8,598 bases of DNA from assembly GCA_021787655.1 (NCBI GenBank), contig JAJYLM010000086.1:1-8598 (forward strand), in the 5' to 3' direction. Shown one piece after another: positions 1 to 6,444 of the stretch. The notes beneath the pieces are model-generated. The model was not told where the DNA came from. It saw nothing but the letters and a program-made list of their open reading frames with translations, and did no database searches. The position numbers were made by a program, and so were the translations under genes. The stretch comes from a bacterium. GTDB lineage: Bacteria; JAMCPX01. Numbering within the stretch: position 1 is the stretch's first letter; each line of letters opens with the position of its first letter.

Positions 1-379
1 CAAAGATGCAGAGAGTTCGCAGTCTGCAATCGCCGCACTTTCGGGCTCCCTGAAAGCGCTTGCAAAGGAACTCGACGTACCGGTGCTCCTGCTGTCCCAG
101 CTGAACCGGGAAGGAGAAAAACGGGACTTCAAGCGTCCCCAGCTGTCGGACCTGCGGGGATCGGGAGCCATCGAACAGGACGCAGACCTGATCATATTCA
201 TTCACCGGCCTGAGCTGTACAGCAAGGAAGACGGTCCGGGCAAGGACCACGGTATCGCTGAGATCCTGATTGCCAAGCACAGGAACGGTCCTACCAAAAA
301 CATCAAGCTTACCTTTATCGGGGAGTTTACGCGGTTTGAAAACTATACCGCTGAGAAAGTGGAACTCGGCGATGACTGA
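1..379 (+). CDS. dnaB: Replicative DNA helicase DnaB, C-terminal part (5' end outside window)
   Basis: This is the C-terminal end of the hexameric replicative helicase, which unwinds DNA ahead of the replisome using ATP. The reading frame is open from base 2 and ends with TGA at 377-379; about 125 residues are visible. Recognisable family blocks are the helix leading into DVPVLLLSQLNRE (the RecA-fold strand with the sensor Gln), the SDLRGSGAIEQDADLIIFI block with its conserved arginine, and the closing segment with KHRNGPT and FTRFEN, which is the usual C-terminal signature of DnaB. The Walker A and N-terminal domains lie upstream, so intactness cannot be judged. The gene is convergent with ubiX, only 9 nt away. 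The assignment is from recalled family motifs. Confidence 0.95.
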   Translation, partial: KDAESSQSAIAALSGSLKALAKELDVPVLLLSQLNREGEKRDFKRPQLSDLRGSGAIEQDADLIIFIHRPELYSKEDGPGKDHGIAEILIAKHRNGPTKNIKLTFIGEFTRFENYTAEKVELGDD

Positions 380-388
380 AGCCCGGGC

Positions 389-997
389 TTAAGCCTTTTT
401 GCCGCTCCACCGTTCATACAGGTCGTTCGGAATATCCAGGGCATCGAGTATTTTCGACACCATAAAGCTGACGATATCGCCAAGGGTCTTCGGTTTCTGA
501 TAAAAACCCGGCATTGCAGGGAGTATGACGGCACCTGCACGCGACAGTTCAAGCATGTTGTTCAGATGCAGCGTGTTGAACGGCGTTTCCCGGGGGACAA
601 TGACGAGCCTTCTCCGCTCCTTGAGTGCAACATCGGCAACCCTTTCTATCAGCTTTGAACCGCTTGCCGAGGCAATCCTCCCGAGCGTTCCCATAGAACA
701 TGGAACGATGACGACCCTGCTGACGCTGCCCTGCCTGCGGGAGCCGCTCGACAGGGGTGAAAACAGATTGTCGTTGTCGTGCAGTGTGAGCAGGTGCGGC
801 TTGCTGGTCAGCGAAGATGACTTCAAGGGTATCCCGGTTTCGTACTCGAACACCCGTTTGCCGGTTTCCGATGCGATCGCATCCACATGGTAACCGTTGT
901 CCGCAAGCCACCGGATCAGTTCACGTGCATACACTGCCCCGCTGGCACCGGTGATGCCGACGGTAATATTCCCGGCTGTCTGTTCTATCCTTTTCAT
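389..997 (-). CDS. ubiX: Flavin prenyltransferase UbiX
   Basis: UbiX joins a dimethylallyl group to reduced FMN to make prenylated FMN, the cofactor of UbiD-type decarboxylases. It is a cytosolic flavoprotein. The 202-residue length is normal for the family. Visible signatures are the N-terminal Rossmann-like strand and loop GITGASGAVYA (residues 14-24), the VPCSMGTLGRIA block (98-109), the basic LKERRRLVIVPRETPF segment (125-140) carrying the conserved Arg-Glu-Thr-Pro, and the C-terminal LPAMPGFYQKP motif (159-169). The ATG at 997-995 is the first start after an in-frame TAA just upstream. The best Shine-Dalgarno-like GGTGAGG lies rather far upstream (about 14 nt), so initiation may be weak. 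No ubiD partner is in the window. In bacteria without ubiquinone, UbiX can serve menaquinone-type or other aromatic decarboxylations; which applies here is not shown. Confidence 0.93.
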   Translation of the reverse strand: MKRIEQTAGNITVGITGASGAVYARELIRWLADNGYHVDAIASETGKRVFEYETGIPLKSSSLTSKPHLLTLHDNDNLFSPLSSGSRRQGSVSRVVIVPCSMGTLGRIASASGSKLIERVADVALKERRRLVIVPRETPFNTLHLNNMLELSRAGAVILPAMPGFYQKPKTLGDIVSFMVSKILDALDIPNDLYERWSGKKA

Positions 998-1023
998 AGA
1001 CGACGATTATACCTCACCAGTGC

Positions 1024-1053
1024 ATCGTATCCGATATCCACCGCAGGTGTCAA
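1024..1053 (-). promoter_or_regulatory. Candidate sigma70-type promoter for ubiX
   Basis: On the minus strand a perfect TTGACA (-35; plus positions 1048-1053) is followed after 18 nt by TACGAT (-10; plus positions 1024-1029), a 4-of-6 match to TATAAT. It would start transcription near 1016, giving a leader of about 20 nt before the ubiX ATG at 997. A second TATAAT-like hexamer on the same strand (plus positions 1006-1011) has no good -35 at the right distance. The call is pattern-based only. Confidence 0.4.
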
Positions 1054-1089
1054 CCCGTAGGGCATTACGAACTGCGGTCGACGGAGCTG

Positions 1090-1119
1090 TTGCGTTTTTG
1101 ACGAACCTGTGAATATATA
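1090..1119 (+). promoter_or_regulatory. Possible promoter for the large + strand block
   Basis: This is the only region long enough to hold a promoter for the operon starting at 1168. TTGCGT (1090-1095) and TATATA (1114-1119) are separated by 18 nt. They match sigma70 -35 and -10 boxes at 3 of 6 and 4 of 6 positions, so support is weak. A better -35-like TTGACG at 1098-1103 has no -10 at standard spacing. I saw no riboswitch-like or strong hairpin structure between 998 and 1167. Confidence 0.25.
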
Positions 1120-1167
1120 CAGAGGACGACCCTGTGTCCGGGGCGCATATTCGTCAGAGGAGGCTGA

Positions 1168-1650
1168 ATGGATTTGAAATCGTTGAGGATCGCCGTACCC
1201 GAGGGATGCAACATCATTCTCGGGCAGACCCATTTCATCAAAACAGCGGAGGACCTTTACGAGGTGATAGCGACCACGGTGCCGCAGGCGAAATTCGGTG
1301 TGGCATTCACCGAAGCATCCGGGCCATGCCTGATACGGACCGAGGGAAACGATGAAGCACTGAGAGAGAACTGCAGCCGGATACTCCAGGACATCGGCGC
1401 AGGCCACGTTTTCTGCGTTCTGCTCAGAGATGCCTACCCGATCAACGTGCTGAATCCCATCAAGAACTGCCCGGAGGTGTGCGGCATCTACTGCGCCACG
1501 GCAAATCCGGTCGAGGTCATTATCGCGCGGAGCGATCAGGGCAGCGGAATCATGGGCGTGATCGACGGCTTTCCGCCGAAGGGTGTGGAGACCGGTGACG
1601 ATCGCAGGAGCAGGAAGGAACTCCTGCGGAAGATTGGCTATAAGTTATAA
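1168..1650 (+). CDS. Adenosine-specific kinase family protein (Adenosine_kin / PF04008-like)
   Basis: This 160-residue soluble protein matches a small family found in archaea and scattered bacteria. The family was named from an archaeal structure reported to carry a modified, apparently phosphorylated histidine and to bind adenosine and AMP. A physiological kinase reaction is poorly established. Seen here are the family-like blocks EASGPCLIRTEGND (49-62), GAGHVFCVLL with His80, YPINVLNPIKNCPEVCGIYCATANPVEV split over 90-116, the glycine-rich QGSGIMGVIDG (124-134) and the C-terminal LLRKIGYK (152-159). A strong ribosome site, AGAGGAGG at 1156-1163, lies 4 nt before the ATG and fixes the start. 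It is the first gene of the co-directional block, divergent from ubiX, and its stop is 7 nt before the next start. Family assignment is from recalled motifs; the function remains uncertain. Confidence 0.82.
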   Translation: MDLKSLRIAVPEGCNIILGQTHFIKTAEDLYEVIATTVPQAKFGVAFTEASGPCLIRTEGNDEALRENCSRILQDIGAGHVFCVLLRDAYPINVLNPIKNCPEVCGIYCATANPVEVIIARSDQGSGIMGVIDGFPPKGVETGDDRRSRKELLRKIGYKL

Positions 1651-1657
1651 CAAACAG

Positions 1658-2593
1658 ATGAAGACCAAATACTTTAGTACCGTTACTGCAGCCGTTCTGG
1701 TCCTGGCGCTGGCAGGCGGAACCGCACACGCCCAGCTCGGGGCTATCGGCGGCATTGCTTCGATCCAGGGAAAAAAGCAGACCACGTTTCCGCTGTTCAC
1801 CCTGACCGCAAAGACCGGACAGGCCGATATCCTTGATGGAGGCTTTTATGTGTACTACGCACAGGTGGACACCTACATGGGCAAGGATATGGCAACGGTT
1901 TATGGCAATGACTTGTCCGAGCGCCTCGTCTATAAGATCCTCAATGTCAGCTATAACCTGACCTCTGACATGAACCTTTCCGCAAGCATACCGTACGTGA
2001 GTGCCGATGTCGGCCAGTTGATCACCAGTCCTTCAAATCCCAGCGGTACTGACGAGATAACGAGGAGCAGCAGCGGATTGAGCAACCCCGCGATACGGTT
2101 TATGTATCAGTTCCTGCGTTCGCCCATGCTTGCAGTGTATGGAACAATCTACCTTCCCACTGGATTTATCGGCGTCGGGTCCGCTGGCACGGATCTCGAG
2201 GTCGATCTTGCCTATACCAGGGACCTCGGGATTGTCCAGTGGGATTCGAACATCGGCTATCGGCTGACCGGAATTGATCCCACAACCCACCGGAAACCGA
2301 ACAATGACATCCAGATGCTCAATACGGCATTCAGCATCCCGCTGGGTATGTCCCTGTCAGGCTTTTTTGAGGTCAACACATCGTATGAGGGCAGGATAAC
2401 GGACATCAATTTTGCAGGCACCAAAACTGCCTATACCGTACAGCAGGTTATGGTCAATATCGTTCCCGGTATCCGCCTGAGCATAACCCCCAGTCTCTTC
2501 CTGACCGGTGCCCTGAAGTATTCCCTGTATAACACCTTCCTGTACGGCTACCACTATATCTATACCATCGGACTCGACTATCTCGTTCTATGA
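1658..2593 (+). CDS. Secreted outer-membrane barrel-like protein (MetA-pathway / Phenol_MetA_deg-like)
   Basis: This is a predicted exported protein of 311 residues. Residues 1-25 form a clear signal peptide: a basic start (MKTKYF), a hydrophobic core and an AHA cleavage site. The mature part is rich in alternating hydrophobic/polar strands with many Tyr, Ser, Thr and Asn and no internal transmembrane helix, as in a beta-barrel. The order SIPYVS (109-114), SSGLSNPAIRFMY (138-150) and VYGTIYLPTGF (160-170) resembles the family of putative outer-membrane transporters once linked to meta-pathway phenol degradation. The frame stays open upstream to an ATG at 1583, but that start would bury the signal peptide and overlap the preceding gene by 68 nt, so 1658 is preferred. 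No Shine-Dalgarno is visible; with only 7 nt from the preceding stop, translation is probably coupled. The last codons overlap the cyclase start as ATGA. Substrate unknown. Confidence 0.72.
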   Translation: MKTKYFSTVTAAVLVLALAGGTAHAQLGAIGGIASIQGKKQTTFPLFTLTAKTGQADILDGGFYVYYAQVDTYMGKDMATVYGNDLSERLVYKILNVSYNLTSDMNLSASIPYVSADVGQLITSPSNPSGTDEITRSSSGLSNPAIRFMYQFLRSPMLAVYGTIYLPTGFIGVGSAGTDLEVDLAYTRDLGIVQWDSNIGYRLTGIDPTTHRKPNNDIQMLNTAFSIPLGMSLSGFFEVNTSYEGRITDINFAGTKTAYTVQQVMVNIVPGIRLSITPSLFLTGALKYSLYNTFLYGYHYIYTIGLDYLVL

Positions 2594-4008
2594 ACAAGCA
2601 CTTTCTCCTGAGCCTGAAAGTAAAGCTTGGACTGCTTGTTGCATCGCTCATCCTCACCATCATGGTGATCGTTGCGTATACCTCGGTCATCCGCCAGGAA
2701 CGGAGCATGCGGAACGAGATGAAGGCAAAGGCAATCAATATGGCACAGATAACCGGCGCACTTGCACTGCTGGGCGGCAGCGGAACGGACCCCTGGGCAT
2801 TCGCAAAAGAGTTTTTGAAATTCTCGCCCCAGCTCGACAACAATATTCTCTATGTCGTGATCACGGACGCACAGAACACGATCGTCGATTCGGAGATCAA
2901 TAAACGGCTGCTTGCGAAGATAACGGGCGGGGGCGATGAACGCCTGCCCGGTGAGATACCGGGGGCAGTACGTGCACACCTCATGAAGGCTGAAACCGCC
3001 GGGGACAGCGCTGTGTATGACAGCCTCGGTCACCTGCTCCCCATCGATGTGGTGTTGAAGCCTGCGAACAATTTCATCGGTACCATGAGTATCGGGTATT
3101 CGCTGTACAGGTTCGATGCATCCGTGAAGACGGCGCGGACCGTTACACTGCTCTTTACCTTCGGGTTCATCCTCCTCGGCGTCATGGCGTCCTTCGGATT
3201 GTCCCTGAACATCACCAAGCCCATCTATAAAATCGTCGATGCCATGAAGCGGGTCGAACAGGGGGACCTGAACCAGCACGTCGACGTCACCACGAGGGAC
3301 GAGATGCAGATGCTGGCCTCGAGTTTCAACTTCATGGTCGACGGACTGAAAGAGCGGGAACACATCAAGCATACCTTTAAACGGTATGTATCCGAGCTCG
3401 TTGCTGACCGGCTGATCCAGGGACGGGAGATATCGATCAGCGGTGAACGGAAAACTGCAACCATCCTGTTTCAGGATATACGGGGTTTTACCTCCATGTC
3501 GGAGCGGATGACGCCTGAGGAGGTCGTCGGTATCCTCAAGGAATATTTTACCGTTATGGTGGACGTGATCTTTTCGTACGAAGGTACACTCGACAAGTAC
3601 ATCGGCGACGCGATCATGGCCGTTTTCGGCACGCCGTACGCGCACACCGACGATCCCCTGCGTGCGGTGAAGACAGCGGTTGACATGCAGCGTGCGCTGA
3701 AGGCGTTGAACGACCGGTGGAAGGCGGAAGGGAAGAACAAGCACCTCGCCGTCGGGTGCGGCATAGCAACAGGTCCTGTCGTGGCAGGCAGTATGGGATC
3801 GGAAAAAAGGCTTGAATACACGGTAATCGGTGATACAGTAAATCTTGCATCGAGGATAGAGGGATTGACCGAAGGCGGTCAGATTTTGATATGTGAAACG
3901 ACATACAAGTCGGTCCGCAATGATGTTGCCATAACCCCCCTGGATAGAGTAGCTATAAAAGGGAAAAAAGAACCACAGAAGATATATGAAGTTAGCTATA
4001 CGATCTAA
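2590..4008 (+). CDS. Membrane receptor adenylate cyclase (class III) with periplasmic sensor region and HAMP domain
   Basis: The 472-residue protein is predicted to make cAMP from ATP in response to an extracytoplasmic signal. Order of parts: short cytosolic start, TM1 about 12-32, periplasmic region about 33-181 with Cache/PAS-like strands (ILYVVITDAQNTIVD at 86-100 and NFIGTMSIGYS at 161-171), TM2 about 183-203, HAMP about 204-256, then the cyclase homology domain about 285-472. All catalytic positions I can align are present: metal aspartates D296 (FQDIRGFT) and D340 (YIGDAIMAVFG), substrate-selecting K336 and T411, and N418 and R422 in TVNLASR. The Lys/Thr pair is typical of adenylate rather than guanylate cyclases (class IIIb). 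The start overlaps the preceding stop as ATGA and has no Shine-Dalgarno, suggesting translational coupling. Its end overlaps the lipoprotein gene by 23 nt. The ligand is unknown. Confidence 0.9.
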   Translation: MNKHFLLSLKVKLGLLVASLILTIMVIVAYTSVIRQERSMRNEMKAKAINMAQITGALALLGGSGTDPWAFAKEFLKFSPQLDNNILYVVITDAQNTIVDSEINKRLLAKITGGGDERLPGEIPGAVRAHLMKAETAGDSAVYDSLGHLLPIDVVLKPANNFIGTMSIGYSLYRFDASVKTARTVTLLFTFGFILLGVMASFGLSLNITKPIYKIVDAMKRVEQGDLNQHVDVTTRDEMQMLASSFNFMVDGLKEREHIKHTFKRYVSELVADRLIQGREISISGERKTATILFQDIRGFTSMSERMTPEEVVGILKEYFTVMVDVIFSYEGTLDKYIGDAIMAVFGTPYAHTDDPLRAVKTAVDMQRALKALNDRWKAEGKNKHLAVGCGIATGPVVAGSMGSEKRLEYTVIGDTVNLASRIEGLTEGGQILICETTYKSVRNDVAITPLDRVAIKGKKEPQKIYEVSYTI

Positions 4009-4678
4009 GAAGTTTGTCGTTCTTTGTTTAGGCGCAGCTGTTATGGCTGCCGGCCTCATGGGGGCGTGTTCAAAAAAAGGCAAAGAGCAGGACATCACCA
4101 TCACCCTGAAAACAGAGGGGACTGCTCCTGTCCGGACCGCCGCGGCACCCCCTGCACCTGCGCCGGCACAGCAGCCTGCCGTCCAGGAGCAGCGGAGGCC
4201 TGCACCACGGACCCGGAAAGAGGTCCGCGAAATCCGGCATGAGCAGGCAGCGCCTCGTCCCGAGCGCCAGGTGCAGGAGAAGGTAGCGAGTGCAGCGCCG
4301 CCTCCCGGTCCTTCACCCCAGGAGATCGCGCAAGAGCAGATACTTGCCATCATCGGCCGGCAGAAGCAGGCCATGGTAACAAAGAATGTTCAGCTCGCTC
4401 TTCAGGATGTGGCAGGCAATAACGATCAGAACAGGCAGGCGCTGGAGGATTATTTCAGCAGGTATGACAAGATCGATGTCAGCTTCTCGAACATATCGAT
4501 CAATGTCGCCGGCACGTCAGCTATTGCGGTCATGAACCAGAGGACATCCATTGTCACCAAGAGCCTGATTCCGCAGACGATCACAGAACTGACAAAGGTT
4601 CAGTGGACGTTTATCCAGGAGAACGGCCACTGGCTCATCAGCGGCACCCAGATACTGTCGAAGTTGAAGGACAAATAG
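3986..4678 (+). CDS. Lipoprotein with Pro/Ala-rich linker and NTF2-like C-terminal domain
   Basis: I do not recognise a named family for the full 230-residue protein. Residues 1-27 look like a lipoprotein signal peptide (basic MKLAIRSKK, hydrophobic core, then LMGAC), so Cys28 would be lipidated and the protein anchored in the cell envelope facing the periplasm. Residues about 47-112 are low complexity: Pro, Ala, Gln, Arg and Glu rich, probably an extended, highly charged linker. Residues about 113-230 form a compact domain with an alpha-helical start and strands ending KVQWTFIQENGHWLISGTQIL (split across 204-224). This resembles the NTF2/SnoaL-like C-terminal domains seen in several exported proteins; that is an inference. 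The start lies inside the cyclase gene (23 nt overlap), with a weak AGAAGA ribosome site at 3977-3982. It is probably translated together with the cyclase and could be its periplasmic partner. Confidence 0.75.
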   Translation: MKLAIRSKKFVVLCLGAAVMAAGLMGACSKKGKEQDITITLKTEGTAPVRTAAAPPAPAPAQQPAVQEQRRPAPRTRKEVREIRHEQAAPRPERQVQEKVASAAPPPGPSPQEIAQEQILAIIGRQKQAMVTKNVQLALQDVAGNNDQNRQALEDYFSRYDKIDVSFSNISINVAGTSAIAVMNQRTSIVTKSLIPQTITELTKVQWTFIQENGHWLISGTQILSKLKDK

Positions 4679-4703
4679 GTTTTCCCGCTCAGGGAGACAG
4701 GGT

Positions 4704-5804
4704 ATGCACAACGATTATACCGCTGCTATGAAACTCGCCATCAGACTCGCCCGCAGAGCTGAAGGCATGACGTCGCCGAATCCCATGGTTGGTGCAGTCC
4801 TTCTTGATGCGCGGGGCCGGGTGATCGGCAAGGGTTTTCATCACCGGGCCGGCGAGCCGCATGCAGAGGTGATGGCGATCCGGGATGCCGGCAGGATTCC
4901 GCAGGGCAGTACCCTGGTCGTGACCCTCGAACCATGTAATCATTTCGGCAGGACACCGCCGTGTACCCGTGCGATCCTGCAGGCTGGTATCAGCCGGGTT
5001 GTGCTTGCTAACCGTGATCCGAATCCCGGGGTCGCAGGAGGCGGTGCAGCTCACCTGAAAAGGGCGGGGATTGAGGTCGTCTCCGGTGTGTGTACACAGG
5101 AGGCGGCCCGGTTGAACGAAGCGTATTTCAAGCATGTGCGTACATCGCTGCCGTTTGTCAGCCTGAAGCTTGCGCTGGGCATGGACGGGAGGATTGCGGC
5201 ACATGACGGGTCGTCGAAATGGATCACCTCTGCCGGTGCGCGGAAACAGGTGCATGCCCTGAGGAACACCGTCGATGCCATCGTCGTCGGCGTGGGAACG
5301 GTCATGAACGATGATCCTGCATTGACCGTCAGGCACGTGTCCATGCGGGACAGAGTGTTATACCGGGTTATCTTCGACACACACCTGCGCACGCCGATCC
5401 GTGCGAAGGTCATTGCCGGCCAGAATGCGCACTATAAAACCATCATTCTCACAGCAAGCCCAGACACGGCACGTGCCGCTGCGTTCGAACGCAAGGGGGT
5501 GGAGGTCGTCAGGATAAAAACGACGGCGCAGGTTTTGCCGGTGCGGGATGCATTGAATTTTCTCGGGAAAAGGTTTATGCATATCCTTGTTGAGGGCGGG
5601 GCCGGCCTTGCAGGCAGTCTTGTCAGGGCACGGCTCGTTGATAAGTTCCATGTGTTCATTGCGCCCGTGATTATCGGATCCGACGGCCTGTATCCATTTC
5701 AAGGAGTTGTTCTGAAAAGCATGAAGAACGCGATCAGATTCAAAGAGGTTCACTGGGATACTCCCGGGGCTGACTGCCTCATGACAGGCTATCCGGAATG
5801 GTGA
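4704..5804 (+). CDS. ribD: Bifunctional riboflavin biosynthesis protein RibD (deaminase/reductase)
   Basis: RibD deaminates the pyrimidine product of GTP cyclohydrolase II and then reduces its ribosyl side chain, giving 5-amino-6-ribitylamino-uracil phosphate. The 366-residue length matches the two-domain enzyme. The N-terminal deaminase (about 1-145) has the zinc site complete: H53-A-E55 in EPHAEVMAIR and C78 and C87 in LEPCNHFGRTPPC, plus the NRDPNPGVAG turn (103-111). The reductase (about 149-366) shows LKLALGMDGRIA (154-165), SSKWITS (170-176), DAIVVGVGTVMNDDPALT (191-208) and LVEGGAGLAGSL (295-306). A ribosome site AGGGAG at 4691-4696 sits 7 nt before the ATG. The upstream gap is only 25 nt, so no FMN riboswitch precedes it; it follows the lipoprotein gene directly. 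RibE starts 4 nt after its stop. Confidence 0.96.
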   Translation: MHNDYTAAMKLAIRLARRAEGMTSPNPMVGAVLLDARGRVIGKGFHHRAGEPHAEVMAIRDAGRIPQGSTLVVTLEPCNHFGRTPPCTRAILQAGISRVVLANRDPNPGVAGGGAAHLKRAGIEVVSGVCTQEAARLNEAYFKHVRTSLPFVSLKLALGMDGRIAAHDGSSKWITSAGARKQVHALRNTVDAIVVGVGTVMNDDPALTVRHVSMRDRVLYRVIFDTHLRTPIRAKVIAGQNAHYKTIILTASPDTARAAAFERKGVEVVRIKTTAQVLPVRDALNFLGKRFMHILVEGGAGLAGSLVRARLVDKFHVFIAPVIIGSDGLYPFQGVVLKSMKNAIRFKEVHWDTPGADCLMTGYPEW

Positions 5805-5808
5805 GCGT

Positions 5809-6444
5809 ATGTTTACGGGACTGATCGAACACACAGGCATTGTTGAGCGGATGGAAAAGCAGGATACTGGTTCAGCGATCAGTGTGAAGATACCAGCGCT
5901 CATCGGTGCCGCAGCAGGTGACAGTATCGCGGTCAACGGCGCCTGTCTTACCCTGACGAATGCTGCGGACAACAGGTATATCTTTGACCTGTCATCGGAA
6001 ACCATGGGGAAGTCTGCTTTCGGACAGCTCAAAAGCGGGGACATTGTCAATATAGAGATGCCGCGCAGGGTGTCGGACAGGCTGCACGGCCACATCGTCA
6101 ACGGCCATATAGACTGTACCGCACAGATGACCGGTATGCGCCAGTCCGGCAGCTATCACATCGTTACATTTGAATTATCGGCAAAAACGCCTTATCTTGT
6201 AGAAAAGGGCTTTATAGCAGTCGATGGAATCAGTGTAACCCCGTACGATGTCAGGGAACAGCGCGTGTTTTCTATTGCCGTCATACCGTACACCTATGAG
6301 CATACGAACCTCAAGGCAAAGAAAACGGGAGCTGTGGTAAATATAGAATTTGATATCATTGCAAAATATGTTGAAAGTATGTTGAAAAGGGACAAGTCTG
6401 TCCCTATAACCGAAGCATTTTTGAAAGAGAGAGGATTTGCATAA
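5809..6444 (+). CDS. ribE: Riboflavin synthase (alpha subunit type)
   Basis: The enzyme dismutates two molecules of 6,7-dimethyl-8-ribityllumazine into riboflavin and the ribitylamino-uracil. Its 211 residues hold the usual two lumazine-binding repeats. Repeat 1 starts MFTGLIEHTG and contains DSIAVNGACLTLT (38-50). Repeat 2 (from about 97) contains EKGFIAVDGISVT (132-144) and ends in KTGAVVNIEFDIIAKYVE (172-189). Residues aligning with E. coli catalytic or ligand positions (S39, C46, K133, D182) appear to be kept. Around 93-103 it reads HGHIVNGHIDC rather than the commoner GGHIVSGHVDG, a mild variation. The ribosome site is a GGTGAG that overlaps the ribD stop. The stop codon overlaps the ribBA start by one base (TAATG), so coupling is likely. 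Some bacteria call this gene ribC or ribB. Confidence 0.95.
   Translation: MFTGLIEHTGIVERMEKQDTGSAISVKIPALIGAAAGDSIAVNGACLTLTNAADNRYIFDLSSETMGKSAFGQLKSGDIVNIEMPRRVSDRLHGHIVNGHIDCTAQMTGMRQSGSYHIVTFELSAKTPYLVEKGFIAVDGISVTPYDVREQRVFSIAVIPYTYEHTNLKAKKTGAVVNIEFDIIAKYVESMLKRDKSVPITEAFLKERGFA

Noticed and set aside
379..400. Overlapping palindromes (AAGCCCGGGCTT at 379-390 and GGCTTAAGCC at 386-395) followed by five T, between dnaB and ubiX
   Set aside because: This might be a small terminator, but the only hairpin with an allowed loop has about four base pairs including a G-U, and it overlaps both gene ends. Too weak to annotate as a terminator.
1006..1053. TATAAT at 1006-1011 (minus strand) paired with TTGACA at 1048-1053
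   Set aside because: The spacer is 36 nt, far from the usual 17. The TACGAT at 18 nt was preferred as the -10.
998..1167. Possible FMN riboswitch or other structured leader in front of the + strand block
   Set aside because: None of the conserved RFN sequence blocks or a convincing multi-stem fold was visible; the region is 170 nt and must also hold two divergent promoters.
994..1407. A 137-codon minus-strand frame covering the ubiX upstream region and part of the adenosine-kinase-like gene
   Set aside because: It overlaps the good ribosome site and conserved coding sequence of the + strand gene, occupies the ubiX promoter region, and has no family-like features.
1583..1657. Upstream ATG extension of the barrel-like protein (25 more residues)
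   Set aside because: The extension would overlap the previous gene by 68 nt and place the clear signal peptide internally. The ATG at 1658 gives a standard exported N-terminus.
2578..4374. A 598-codon open frame on the minus strand opposite the cyclase and lipoprotein genes
   Set aside because: It lies antisense to two well-supported genes, and its product is rich in Cys, His and Arg with no domain or sensible signal peptide. Long antisense frames are expected from the codon bias of GC-rich genes.
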